A stretch of 56,938 nucleotides of DNA from Mycoplasmataceae bacterium (lineage in GTDB: Bacteria; Bacillota_I; Bacilli_A; Mycoplasmatales; Mycoplasmoidaceae), in NCBI GenBank assembly GCA_031281465.1, contig JAITFH010000057.1, positions 1 to 56,938 of the forward strand, written 5' to 3'. A program made the translations under genes and the position numbers. Of the stretch, positions 11,052 through 23,100 are shown piece after piece (position 1 is the first letter of the stretch; the number at the start of each line of letters is the position of its first letter). The notes below the pieces were generated by a model. It was not told the DNA's origin and ran no database searches. It was given only the letters and a program-made list of their open reading frames with translations.

Positions 11052-11447
11052 ATGGAAAACACTAAAAAAAGATGAGAAAAAAGAGTGGATGTTTTCCGTT
11101 TCATTTATTCTTTAATTCTGAAAAATGAATACAACGAAGATGAAGTGTTGCAAGAAGCTAATTCAAAATATGATTTTGACGAAGAACATCTTGAAACAAT
11201 TAAATATTTTTTAACTCATAGAGAACAAATAATTAAAGAAATAAATAATTTTTTAATACCTCACCGTACATGAAACGATATCAAAGAAGTTGACAAAGCA
11301 ATATTACTATCTGCGATCTCAGAATTTCGTGTAACAAAAATGGATAAAAAAATTATTATCGATCAAGCTATTGTAAATGCGAAAAACTATTCGAGTGAAA
11401 ACATGTATAAATTTATTAATTCCATATTAGATAAGGTATTAAATTAA
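11052..11447 (+). CDS. nusB: Transcription antitermination factor NusB
   Basis: 131 residues, all-helical NusB length. The N-terminal RVDVFRFIYSLIL and the C-terminal EVDKAILLSAISEF, IIIDQAIVNAKNYSSENMYKFINSILDKV follow the NusB pattern. NusB binds boxA RNA with S10 and supports rRNA transcription. Two UGA Trp codons are used. The next gene starts one base after the stop codon. Confidence 0.85.
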
Positions 11448-11448
11448 T

Positions 11449-11982
11449 ATGAGTAGTAAAACTAATAAAATAAACGAAGAAAACAAACTAAATTTTACTT
11501 GAACAAAGTGACTGTTTGCTCTAGCTGTAGTTTTATGTGTTTTAGGTTTTGTAATGAACTGGGTATTTTCAAGACAAGAGATGCAACAAAACGAAAATAA
11601 CGGAACAATTAAAATAGTTGTTAACATAATTTTATATTTATTTTCATTAGTTGCATGATGACTTTCTTTTTACTTCACAAGAAAAGATTTTATTTTAATT
11701 AAAGGTATTGCTCCTAAAAAATGGTTAACTTGTTATTTTTCATCAAATGTCCTTTTTTTCGGAGGAATATTACTAGCAAATATGATGTATATGATACTTA
11801 CTAGTATTACACCTTTATATAGTAGCGAACCCCTTCCTACATACAACGAACCATTTATTCCTTGTTTGGTTGAAATATGTATTTCCGTAGCGTTTGGTAT
11901 TGCTGCTGTGGTGTTAAATTTACTTTCTTTATATAAGATAGAAGTGTTTATGTGAAAAAGAAAATTCGAAGAGAAAAAATAA
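11449..11982 (+). CDS. Membrane protein of unknown function
   Basis: 177 residues with about four membrane segments (near residues 22-39, 57-75, 95-115 and 145-165) and a basic C-terminus. No family recognised. It begins one base after the nusB stop and is probably co-transcribed with it, followed by the glycyl-radical-domain gene 86 bases later. Confidence 0.75.
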
Positions 11983-12068
11983 TCTTTTATATATACTTTA
12001 GTATATATAACCATACTTTATTAAATAATATTATTTTTAATTTTATAATTAAGTTAGGAGAAAAAACA

Positions 12069-12290
12069 ATGGAAAAAATACAAAATCAAGTAGCAACAAA
12101 AGTAACATATTTAAGAAACGGAGAAAAAGTATGTCCGGTATGTGGTTCATCACGTATTCAAGGAATTTCACGTGTTACTGGATATATGTCTTTAGATGAA
12201 CGTTTTGGAAGCGGTAAAGTATGTGAAAGAAAAGCTCGTATCGATCACAACGCAGGACACAACCCTAACTACGTATTAGGCAAAAAATAA
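12069..12290 (+). CDS. Stand-alone NrdD-type glycyl-radical domain
   Basis: 73 residues, resembling only the extreme C-terminus of anaerobic ribonucleotide reductase NrdD. It has CPVCGS (Cys22, Cys25), matching the second half of the NrdD zinc site, then ISRVTGYMS with Gly38 at the radical position, and RFGSGKVCERKARIDH, matching the NrdD tail. The first CxxC pair and the catalytic barrel are absent. The start is secure: TTAGGAG lies eight bases before the ATG. It could be a spare radical domain that repairs cleaved NrdD, as YfiD/GrcA does for pyruvate formate-lyase, or the separate C-terminus of a split NrdD encoded elsewhere. Its partner is not in the window. Confidence 0.7.
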   Translation: MEKIQNQVATKVTYLRNGEKVCPVCGSSRIQGISRVTGYMSLDERFGSGKVCERKARIDHNAGHNPNYVLGKK

Positions 12291-12293
12291 AAA

Positions 12294-12698
12294 TTAGTAA
12301 GCTCCAAAAGGTTTATCTAATCCTGTTTTCTTTTTAGCTTCTTCAAGTAAAGTATCGTTAACATGTTTTTTCATATCTATTATGAAAAAAATACAAACTA
12401 TATTAACAAAAGGTATTAAAAACAAAATTTTAAAAATTCTAAAGTATTGGTATCAAACTAAAGCTTCTTTGTTAGAAAAAAAGAACATAAAAAAATATAT
12501 TAATAATAATATGAAAGTGAATAATGTTAATAACCCTCCTGCGACGATGGTATAAAAAGCTTTATCATTAACTTCATAATTTTGAGCTGTATAAACAAAA
12601 GAACCGATTAAAAAAATTCAACCAATGAAGTTACCAATAGTTGGTATCCAAGTTTTACCTAAATTATCAACTGTGGTAGAAACATATTGAGCATTCAT
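12294..12698 (-). CDS. Small membrane protein, unknown function
   Basis: 134 residues on the minus strand, readable only with UGA as Trp. Three hydrophobic stretches (near residues 23-38, 48-73 and 85-107) are followed by a charged tail. No family recognised. A TATAAT (12708-12713, minus) lies nine bases before the ATG. The stop is three bases from the end of the convergent glycyl-radical-domain gene. Confidence 0.65.
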
Positions 12699-12707
12699 AA
12701 TACGGAT

Positions 12708-12713
12708 ATTATA
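12708..12713 (-). promoter_or_regulatory. -10 box of small membrane protein gene
   Basis: TATAAT on the minus strand ends nine bases before ATG 12698. Confidence 0.5.
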
Positions 12714-12765
12714 GAATGGATTAGGGGTATAAAAAGCCAAAATCCCAGCATTTTTTATATATTAC

Positions 12766-12771
12766 TATAAT
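12766..12771 (+). promoter_or_regulatory. -10 box of lipoprotein gene
   Basis: TATAAT ends six bases before ATG 12778, so transcription should begin at or next to the start codon. Confidence 0.65.
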
Positions 12772-12777
12772 TTAGGT

Positions 12778-15513
12778 ATGAAAATAAAAAAACTAAGAAA
12801 CATTTTTGTCGTTTCTAGTGGTTCAATAATTCTTGCTTCTGCCGCTTTGTCAATGACTAGTTGTTTTGGAGACAAAAAGAGTGTTAACGGTGTTGTTCTT
12901 GATGAAACATCAATGTTTAAAATTACTGATGACTTATCAATTAAAGCTGTTATAAACGAACAATTTGATAAAAAAATTATTGGTTCAGAATTAAGTTTAG
13001 TTCAAGACGGATTAACACAATCAACTGTTGTATTAAGAGCAGAAGATTTTTATGTAGAAGTTAGCGGTTTACCTGAAGGTTTAAGATATGTTGACGGAAA
13101 TATATCAGGAAAATGTCTTAATGCTGATAGTGGACACTATACAATTACTTTAACTCCAAAACTAACAGGACAATATGCGGGAATTACATGTCAACCAAGA
13201 TCGTTCGGCTGAACAATTAGCCAATATAGCACTAATCCAGAAAATACACACCAACTAAGAGTATTACCACCTAATGTGTCTACTTTTGTAGTTGGCGAAG
13301 AACACTCAACAGGAGCTTTAGCTGTACAAGATAAAGAAACAGAATTGCCGGTTAAAACAAACTTGCTTTTTAATCTTGTTGAACCTAGTGAAATTTTAGT
13401 TAGTGGTGTTTCTTTTGACGAACTTACTGGAGCAATGAACATAAGTGAAGATGCAGGAGTATTTGAAATGGATGTTAAAATTTCAGTTACTTGTTCAGCA
13501 GCAGATTATGCTTATGCTGAGCCAGCTTCAGTTAGCTATAAACTAGTTAACTCTTATTCGCGTAATTTAAGTGACTTAAGTGTTGTTACAGATATAGGCG
13601 ATGTATGAACTAAATCTGTTAATAATGTACCAAACGAGGGAGAAGTTGCTTTAGCATTTGGCAAAGCTAATTGTGATGCAAATGGTAACAGTTTGTTACC
13701 TGGAGATTTAGACTATACAGTTACTAATATTACTCCATACGAAGCTGATTTAGTACCATCAGGTTTATACAACGAAGGTACAATCCATTTAACATATTTT
13801 GCAAAAAAAATGGTACAAGACTATGCAAAGCATGTTGATGGATTAAACAAATATAAAAACGATTCTGAATACGTCGCATACGCACTTAATGTAAGCAAAG
13901 ACTTTTTTGATTCACGTTTCCCTGTTGATACATTACTTGAAAATGCGTTAGATGCAGAGATACAAACAGATATTAATACACAGGTAAAAACCGCTATTTT
14001 ATCTATGTTTGGCGTTACAGATGAAGCTGCTGAAGAAGGAAAAACACCAGTACCAGCATGAGCAATGAACTGATTCAAAAACAGCTTTGGTGTTAATCTT
14101 AACACAGTGTTGAGCGAAGTTCATGGAGCTGTATCATGATTCTTAAAAGACTTAGATGATTTTGGTACATTTATTGCTAATCTTCCTAGCAAGGCAGATT
14201 TAACTGAAGCAATCGAAACTCAAACAGTTGATCCTATTGATACAGCTCAAAAATTATTTGAAAGAAACAAAACCGTTATACAAGCTAAGAGAAATGAGTA
14301 TAAAAGTGTTGAATCTACTTCAGAACTAAATTTATTTAATACGATTCTAGATTTCTTAACTTCTAAAAGAGACGAAAACTTTACCCCAGACCAATTATGT
14401 ACAATATATGATGGTGGCTTCACTTCACTTAAACGAGAAATGACTACTAAAGGGTTAATCAAAATGTTCGTTAAATTCTTTCAAGATTATATGGCTTTCA
14501 AATGTAAAGAACCACTTAATCTATTCACTACAAGTACATTCCAAATCTCTCAGTATGTTCCTCAATTAGCTAAACTTCCTGCGTTAATGCAAACAGGAGT
14601 TGATGGTCTTATCCGACAAGGGTTGGGAGCAACTATCGAATACTTACAAGCCAACCCTGATTTAATGGCTGATATAAATAATGGTTACAATAGTGATGAA
14701 TTCACATTCTTAGATAATTGATTAACTAATAACAAAGACGAAAATATTAGAACGTTTTGAGCAACTACCAAAGCTGGTTTACTTGACAAAACTAGCACAA
14801 CTAGTCTTCAAGAACTTTTCCAATTAATCCAACTTGCTATTGCTGGACTTTCATTAGCTTGAAACGCTGTGCCAGAATTCTTCCAAACTTCAATCTACAA
14901 CGTTTATATTGCTACTTCTGCTGTAAACAGTTACAGAAATGATGCTTTCGGAGACTTATCTAACGGTACTAAACCAGCAGCTGTAAAAAACCACAGATTT
15001 ACATACGCTAACGAAGTATGAAAAAACATTAGAATCGGTGATATTTTAATCGAAAACCTTGGTACGAGTGAACACCCAGTAGGACATGCTGCAATGTTTG
15101 CTGGATGACGTAAAAGCGAATTATATGGAAACCAAAATGTTGCTGTATTTATTGAAGCTCAATCAAATGGTGTTTACTATGGAATATTGGATGATAAAGA
15201 TTTAGCTAATGAAAAAGGAGAAGTATACTCTGTAGTTGGTTTATCTGAATCTATGAGAAACCGAGTTGTAAACTTCGCAAAAAAACAATATGCTAAAGAA
15301 TATAACATGCCACTTGTATTATTCTATGGACAATACAAATCAGCATCTTCTTGATTCTGTTCAGAATTAGTTTATAGTGCATACAACAGCATCGGACTTG
15401 ATATTAATGATTTTACGTTCGTAAGAGCTACTCCAGGTTGTACACCTTTCAACATCTTAAACTGATGTAGAGATAACACTACTTTTGTTGGTGGAACTAA
15501 GAGTGTTTACTAG
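12778..15513 (+). CDS. Lipoprotein with Ig-like repeats and a permuted papain-like (YiiX/NlpC-P60 type) domain
   Basis: 911 residues. A signal peptide ends in a lipobox, LSMTSC, with lipidated Cys29. Residues about 60-140 look like a putative Ig domain (SGLPEGLRYVDGNISGK). The middle is mostly helical and unrecognised. The last 160 residues have the order seen in circularly permuted papain-like amidases: GDILIENLG, GHAAMFAGW (His770), VFIEAQ (Glu793) and SSWFCSELVYSAY (Cys861). A surface hydrolase is therefore likely; related enzymes cut peptides, peptidoglycan stems or lipid amides. The cell itself should lack a wall, so the substrate is probably foreign or is not peptidoglycan. P2 follows 59 bases downstream. 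Confidence 0.8.
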
Positions 15514-15572
15514 GAGCATTACAAATACCCTAAAAAATGGTAGCAAAACTATAATTATATTAATATAAGATA

Positions 15573-18500
15573 ATGTACAGTAAAAGACGGAACAAGATTT
15601 TAGGAACAGTATTCGGAACATCTATTTTAGTTGTTGCTATTTCTATCGGTACAATTGCTGGAATTAAAGCGGCTTTAAACAACAAATCTGAGCAATTTGA
15701 AGAGTTTAATTGAACTAGCTCTACTACACCTCAAGATGCTGTTCAAGCAATTGAAAAAAGCGAGTCAATAAATTCGTTTAAAGAACAATCGTTAAACTTC
15801 TTAGATGCTAAAGTTTATACTTACGAAACAAAAGTTAATGGTACACCTGTAGATGAAGCTGAAGAAAAAGCTCAAGCTTATGTTCAAAACTATCTATACG
15901 AGTTCCAAGAAAAAATTAATCAGTATTACGATACAGAATATTTTGAAACAAAAAAATCTGTTTTTGCTTCCCCTTTATCTGATGCATATTCTTGTTTAAA
16001 TACTTTGAATAACAAATATAGTATCGATCCTATCGATTACTACCAGTTTAAAAACAAAATATTCCCTAAACTTAAAACGCAACTTTTACAAAATACTAAA
16101 ATTTATCAAAAACAAAATGATGAAGCTAGAATTAATAGAATTTCTGATTTACTTTACACCCATGCAGTAAACAACAATTTAACAGCTTTTCAGTTTAACT
16201 CTTTCTTATCTAACGAATTAGTAAAACTTAGTGCTGAAGAAGGCACCGAACCAGCAGAAGAAGAAAAACAAAAAAGCAATTCTGCTAACTTCTTAAAAGA
16301 AGTAGTTAAAATGTTAGAAAACAAAAAAATAACTATTAACGAAAATCCAGAAATTAACTTTCCAGGTTTATTAGCCGCTTATTCAGCTGATGGAAAAACT
16401 GGATATTCGTTAGAGAACAATGTGCTTTCTCAAGAAGACGTTTACAAAATTGTTTTAGCTCAAAGAGATCCGTTGTTTGGAATAAGACTTACATCATTTT
16501 TTGGTAACGTTGATTATTCATCAACTACTTTACCTTCTAGTTTAAAAGACAACTTAAGCCAAGGAGTCACTCCTTCTGCTCCGTTAGATGAACTAAACCA
16601 AGGGAATAGTGAATTAGCTAACTACAAAAAAGGTGAAATATTACCTGGAGTAGTTTTGCACCTGAAAATAAGCAGCATTGATTATAGTTCTGATAGCAAG
16701 TATGCAAAAGTTCGTTTTCAAGTCGGAATTAGTCAAACAATTTTACCTGATGGTGGAATTACTTGAATAAGCGAACAAAACGAAGATACATCAGATTATT
16801 CACCTGCTGAAAAAAGTTATTTAGCAGGATTATTTTCAGTTAATACTTTTGAACAAAAACTAAACTGTGCTAATAATAATTTTTATCCTAATGATATCTA
16901 TTTAGAATACTCTAATAAAATTTTTGACTGAACAAAAATTAAAGAAAGAACTGGTATTACACAAATGCTAAACAATGCACCGGTGGATGCAAGTGGAAGA
17001 TATACAATGACTGAACAGAATCCGTTCTTCATTGATGTTGCAAATTTTAAATTAGACGGTTTACCTGTTCCTCACCAATTAGAGAACACTCATGCTAATG
17101 AAAAAGTAATGTTAAAAGTTGCTGATGTGAATACAAACTTTTCTACTTCTTTCGAATCGATTGTTGCAGACACAAACTGTGCTAAACCTTCAGCTTTGAA
17201 CCCATATGCTTTCAAAGATAAAATCCCTTACATTAAAGTTCAATGAGCTATTGTTGATATCGATCCACAAGATCCAACTCAATATCGAGAAATAAAACAA
17301 TACAAATGAAAATACAATACAGCTGTTAAAGAAAACGAATATCTTCCTTTCTATTTCTCTTATACTGATGATGAACTAACGGTTTTACAAACAGCAAAAA
17401 CACTAGCAGGAATTGTCCATGATTTTGGTATTTTAGCATACAAAGATGCTAATGGAAAAAATTTAATAGATAATATCCACGATACTATGAAAACACTTGG
17501 AGCTATAAACATATCTCTTGGTGGTGCTACTCTTGGTTTATGTCTATGAACAGACATACTATCGTTCTTCACAACTATTAGTACAGGCGCCTTCCTTTTT
17601 GATGCGTTTTTTTTAGTCCTAGACCTTTTAATGGCTGCCTCAACGATAGCTGCAGGAATAGGAGAATTAAAACTTTTACCAGATTTGCAACAATTATCTG
17701 ATTTGGTTAATACGTTTGGAAACTATGTCCCTAAATCTGTTATCGATATGTATACCGAGTATTACAACATACTGGTTGATCCAAGAATGTCAGTTCAAAA
17801 AAAGATGGAAACTGCGTGAATGAGTACTCATTATTTATTCATATTTGTTCCAAAATTTTATGAATTTCTAGAAAAAGCACTTGCTACTATTGAAGATGAG
17901 GAATTTATGCCATTTGCTAAATGAGTACTAAGCTTTTATACATCTCAAGGTTCAAAACTACGTTCATTTTTAAACTTCTTAATACCTACTTTTGCTGGTA
18001 ACGATAAAGGTGATATGAGTGCAGATGATAAACTTTGAACATTAATAAAACAAAGTAAAGATGAGATAATGGATAAAGGATTATTTGGTTGATTAATGGA
18101 ACAAAATGGTATTTCTGAAATGTTAGAAATCTATCCAAAAACTACAGTGAAAGCGGTAATCGATAGTTCTGATGCGTTTAGTACTATAACTAATCTAGCG
18201 TTTGGTCTAAAAGTTAGTTTGAGACCTTTATCAATAGTTATGGCACAGTTTTTCTTATGAAAAAACATTACCATTAAAGAATCTTGATGATGAGATCAAA
18301 GCCTAAAAAGCGAAACAGATAATTTAATAAGCGATATGAATTCTGACCATGTTGCAATTGCTAAAATAGATGGTAATGATTCTGTCTTTCATATTGTAAA
18401 TACTGATTCTCAAGTCGGTTGAACTCGTGCAGAAAGAGATGGATTAGCTGGTCAAATTGAATTTGCTTCTCAAAAAGATGGAGATAAATTCTTGAAAAAT

Positions 18501-18800
18501 TTCAAAGAATATAACACAGGAATGAACACAAGAGGTCCTAAAACAAAAATAATTACTAAGAAACTTGAGCAATGAGAAAAAGATATTTGAAGCGCTGATA
18601 AACTTATAACAACTAAAGAAAATGCTGAAAAGTTTATTAAAAAACAAAAAGTCAAACCTACAACAGCATTTACTATGGGAATTTTAGGTCTAATGATAGT
18701 AGCAATTGGTGTGGCACAGTACGTTGCAACCACTTGTATTCCAGTCATTCCAGATGATAAAGCAGACTCGCTAAAAAAGCTTTCTAATTTAAGCTATTAA
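15573..18800 (+). CDS. Paralogous surface-protein family member P2
   Basis: 1075 residues, family not recognised. A signal anchor (about residues 10-30) precedes family blocks SESINSFKEQSLNFLDAK, IDPIDYYQF, DGKTGYSLENNVLSQEDVYK, VLHLKISSIDYSSDSKYAK, KLNCANNNFYP and VPHQLENTHANEKVM. A hydrophobic central region lies near residues 640-700, and the C-terminal membrane segment is followed by IPDDK. It is the longest copy. It is followed 39 bases later by P3. The promoter is less clear than for its relatives: TATAAT at 15550-15555 is 17 bases from the ATG, and TATAAG at 15564-15569 only three. Confidence 0.85.
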
Positions 18801-18827
18801 AAATACCGCTTACATAGTAATATTTTC

Positions 18828-18833
18828 TATAAT
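18828..18833 (+). promoter_or_regulatory. -10 box of P3
   Basis: TATAAT ends six bases before ATG 18840, giving P3 its own leaderless transcript although it lies directly behind P2. Confidence 0.65.
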
Positions 18834-18839
18834 TAAAGT

Positions 18840-21800
18840 ATGAGAAACATAAAGAAAACTAAGCTTTTCAAAACTATGTTTGCCACAGGGGTAGTACTTG
18901 CTGGTGTATCTACTGGTACTTATTTCGTTATTAAAACCGCATTAGAGAATTCTAACAAGGATTTTGATGGGTTAGGACACTTTTATTGAACTAACACAAC
19001 TACTTCAGAAGATGTACTTGATGCTATTGAAAAAAGCAGCAACATCTCATCTTTTAAAAACCAATCAGTTAACTTCTTAAAATCTAAAGTTTATACTTAC
19101 GAACGTAAAGTTGCTCATCTTTCTGTTGAAGAAGCTAATGAAGTTGCTACTAAATACGGTAACCAATACTCAGCTGAACTACAAGCTAGTATCGACCAAT
19201 ACCGTAACGCTGAATACCTAGAAAATAAAAAAAACAGTAACGTTTCTCCTTTAACTGAAACTTACAACCAATTAACTATTTTAAACAACAAATACGAGAT
19301 AGATCCTGTTGACTACTACCAATTTGAAACAGTATCTATCCCACAACTTAAAGCCCAATGTGTTAATGTAGTAGATAAAAAAGAAGCAATGACAGCTTTA
19401 AACAAAATCCAACACTATGCTAAAGAAGAATTTTTAGGAAACAACTTAGACTGATATCAATTTTCTTTAGTCTTAGCAGAAGCTTTTAAATCTTCAGAAA
19501 AAAGCGTTACTGATTTACACAATCAATTCGTATTAGATGAAGTTAAAAAAATGATTTCTAACCGTAGAATTACTTTAGACACTACTGCTGAAAAAAACTT
19601 TCCTGATTTATTAGCTGCGTACTCATCTGATGGATTAACAGGTTATTCTTTAAAAAACAACGTTTTAAGTCAAGAAGATGTTTATAACTTTGTTTTAGCT
19701 AAAAGAGACACAATGTTTAATACTGATTTTTTAGAAGTACCAGCTAATGTAGATGACGAACTTGTTTCAACTGAAGAATTAACTCCAGGTTTTTCAACTG
19801 TTTATGGACAATTGGATGAAATAAGTGCTAAAGATGAAAACATGAGCTCATACAAAAAAGGTGAAATCTTACCGGGATACACTTTAAAACTTAGACTTGT
19901 AGATCTTGATTATACTTCTGATAGCAAATATGCGAAAGTAAGCTTACAAGCTGGTATTATCGAAACAAAAGATTCTGACCAAAACGATGTTTTATGAATC
20001 GAAACAGAAGGACAACCGGAAAAAAGATATTTCTTAAAAGGTTTATTTCAAATAACAACATTTGAACAAAAATTCAACTGTGCTAAAAACAACTTTTATC
20101 AATTTGATTTAGAATTAGAATACTCTAGAAGAATGTTCGAATGAAGAAAAATACCACAAAGACAAACTATCGACGAAGTATTAAAAAACGCTCCAGAAGA
20201 TGCAAGTGGAAGATACACTATGTCAGAACAAAACCCTTATTTGGTTGATCCAAGCATATTTAATCTTGATGGTGTTGTTAAACCACACCAATTAGAAGAT
20301 AACCACACTAACGAAAAATTAATGATAAAAATCGTAGATGTTAATACAAATTTTGGTAGTGAATCTGTAAGAAAATACATCAGTGAAGGTGTATCTAAAT
20401 ACCACATCGACACTAACCCTGATGGTTTTCTTAATTTAATTCCAAGCGTACTTTGCTCATGAGTAATAGCCGATCTTGATCCACAAAACCCTTCAGAATA
20501 TAAAACAATTAAAGAATACCAATGAACTAATGAAAATAGAGAACACACTTCGTATTTAAGAGTATATTTTCCTTATGCTGCTGAAACATTAGCTTTGTTA
20601 CAAAGCGGTAAAAAAATAGCTGCTTTAATCAACGACTTTGCTGTTTTAGGGGGTAAAGAATCAAATGGTAAAACTACTATCCAAAACTTATACGACTCAC
20701 TTAAATTAGTTGCTGACTGTACTAGCTTGTTAGGTTTTATTATCGGTGCAGCAAGTGGAGTAAACGACTTAATAGCAATAGCTGTTGCAGTAACAACAGC
20801 ATTTACAGGACTTGGATTAGCTTTTGCTGCAGCTATGACACTAACGGATGTTATCAATGTTACTGATGAAGTATTAATTTATTGCGAAGAATCAGACTTT
20901 TTAGAAGACTTGTACCAATTAGTAAAAGTAGTTGATGAATTTAACAAATACATTCCAGAAAAAGATGCAAAAATATACAAAGAATATTACCAAATATTAT
21001 CTGATCCTAGAATGTCTATAACTAGAAAAATTAATGTTGCTTGAATGGCTACACACTACATGTTTATATATGTACCTTCTTTTCTAGAATTCATCAATGT
21101 TTACTATGAAAAATTTGACAAAGATAGTTTCACTCCTGTTCTTAAATGATGATTAAACTATGCTAAAGATAGCCAATCTAAAGTTTCTAAACTTTTCAAT
21201 TTTGGACTACGATACTGATCCTATCCTTATGATAAAATTGTTAAAACTACAGATCCTGAATTAAACCCAGAATTTTGAGATAGAATGGTTAAAGATACTG
21301 GAAACGAAGACTTACATGTAACATATGATAAATTAGTTGAAAATATCGACACAATCAATGCGTTAGATATATTTACAACTGATTCAGTATTATTACTTAT
21401 GGAAAACTTTAAAGAAATAACTATTTTAAACCAAGACTTTTTCATCTACCACATGGCAGTAAAAATGGGAGTAGGAGTAGTAGGAACATATTTTTTATTT
21501 GCAAAAAATTCTTCTGAAGGATCATCATGATTTAAAAGTCGAAACAAAAAACATGCTGATTTTGCCGATGTTGGTGCTAATGGAGCGGATGTAGATGGAA
21601 ATCTTACTATATCAAGTACAAGCAACTTGGGTGGTGAAGCATCCTCTAACACAACAGTAAGTAAAATGGCTACTAGATTAGATAACGCGACTTTTATTTC
21701 AGAAGGTGGTAATGTTGAAAAAATTGTAGCAACAAGATCAATAATCAGTATTACTGGAATCGGAGTAATCATACTTATGGCAATAGTTGGTGTGGCTTCA

Positions 21801-21890
21801 ATTATTCAATATATTGTAAGTTTACAAAGACCTGATTTACCAGAAGATAAAAAAGCTGAATTAAGTGAATATGCTAGCTTAGTTATTTAA
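18840..21890 (+). CDS. Paralogous surface-protein family member P3
   Basis: 1016 residues. A signal anchor near residues 13-33 is followed by the shared blocks SSNISSFKNQSVNFLKSK, IDPVDYYQF, DGLTGYSLKNNVLSQEDVY, ILPGYTLKLRLVDLDYTSDS, KFNCAKNNFY and VKPHQLEDNHTNEKLM. P3 differs by a Ser/Thr/Gly/Asn-rich linker before the last membrane segment. The end is LPEDK plus a short tail. It is closest to P2 by eye, consistent with local duplication and divergence. Confidence 0.85.
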
Positions 21891-21933
21891 GATTAGAAAC
21901 AGATTATTATTTCCTAAAGACTGAAATACAATA

Positions 21934-22947
21934 TTAAAGATTTTTTAAAATATTTTCAATTTCAAATAATTCTTTATAGTCAGAAAATTTAATTGATGTA
22001 TTGTCTAATTTAGTTAATTCTCTAATTGTTTTGATTGGATATTTAGTTTTGTTTTCAACTACAAAAAACATTTTGCTGTTTGGTAGTTTGTAGTAAAAAG
22101 CATTAGCATGATAGTGGGTTAAAACTGATTCACGGAATTTCTTTTCTAAAATCTTTTGTAATTCTGCTAAAGTTGTTTCTTTTGTAATCTTTTCTCCTAT
22201 TAGAGCAAAAGCGTTTTCTCTTAATTCGTATCTATCTATTAAATGAAAATTACTTAAGACTGGGTAAACATCTTTTGGTGGGTTAGCGAAAGGTACGAAT
22301 TTTTTTAGAATATTAGTATCTTGAAGAATTGATGCTAATTTTTTTGATTTAATTAAAAATTTGTTTTTAAGTTTTTCTATTGTTTTAGTTATTGTTAATC
22401 ATTTCTCATAGTTTTCAACAACTGAATCGTAAGCAAAAGTGATGTTAACATCGTGGATAATTTTTTTACTTAAAAGTGCACCAATAAATTTTTTTAATAG
22501 TTCACTTGCTTGTGTGTCAATTACCAAATATTTATTCAAAACTAGTTGTACTAAACTATCTAATGCTTCATTAAACTCCGCACGTTTTTTATCAATTTTT
22601 TCATTAGTTAAAGCAATAACATATTGAGTGTTTATATAAAAAACATATTTAGCTGTTTTAAAAATACCTTCTCATCATTTAGGTTGTGATTCTTCGATTT
22701 CTTTTTCATATTCGTGCAAATCATTTAAATAATGGTTAATGTGAGTGTAAAGATTTTTAATATGTAATGCTTTGTTTAAAATTTCTTGACTTTTATATTG
22801 TCTAGAAAAACTTTCAAATACTTTAAAATAACTATCATCAATTTTTTCTAAATCACTAGCATCATTAATAGTATTCAAACTTTTAAACGATTTAAAAACT
22901 TTAGAAGCAGTTAAAAACAAGCTATCAAATTTATTGATTTCAAACAT
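21934..22947 (-). CDS. Hypothetical protein
   Basis: 337 residues with UGA as Trp; mostly charged and helical, with no signal peptide, membrane segment or motif I recognise. It is probably cytoplasmic. The stop lies 44 bases from the end of convergent P3. TATAAT (22958-22963, minus) is ten bases before the ATG, and further upstream lies a possible transcription attenuator (23049-23100). Confidence 0.7.
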
Positions 22948-22957
22948 ATTAATAGAA

Positions 22958-22963
22958 ATTATA
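22958..22963 (-). promoter_or_regulatory. -10 box of hypothetical gene 21934-22947
   Basis: TATAAT on the minus strand ends ten bases before ATG 22947. Confidence 0.5.
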
Positions 22964-22979
22964 AGTTAATAATAAATAT

Positions 22980-23048
22980 GTATAGAACATTACGCCGCGA
23001 TGAGTAGCGAAAGCGTAAGAAAACATTTTTAAAAAAGTGTATCTATAC
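22980..23048. other. Foldable element: closing stem with internal hairpins
   Basis: GTATAGA (22980-22986) pairs with TCTATAC (23042-23048). Inside, TTACGC-CGC (22990-22998) pairs with GCG-AAA-GCGTAA (23007-23018), leaving an AAA bulge and the loop GATGAGTA. A weaker A/T stem fills the rest. As the stems are symmetric, either strand could fold; the minus strand would place it in the leader of the 21934-22947 gene. Function unknown. Confidence 0.4.
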
Positions 23049-23100
23049 AAAAAAATTTGCATTTTTACTTAGGAAAATGCAAAATAATTCCTAAAGTAAA
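23049..23100 (-). terminator. Terminator overlapping an alternative (antiterminator-like) stem
   Basis: On the minus strand, 23083-23074 pairs with 23065-23056 (TTTGCATTTT / AAAATGCAAA) and is followed by seven T, a Rho-independent terminator. The strand between those arms also pairs with an upstream segment: 23100-23088 (TTTACTTTAGGAA) with 23075-23064 (TTCCTAAGTAAA). The two folds exclude each other, as in attenuators and riboswitches. A possible extended -10 (TGC-TATATA, 23163-23155) would start an RNA of about 100 bases near 23148. Confidence 0.5.

Noticed and set aside
22996-23018. Hammerhead-ribozyme-like core (CGATGAG...GCGAAA)
   Set aside because: The conserved U of CUGAUGA is missing and the stems do not meet in hammerhead order with an NUH cleavage site.
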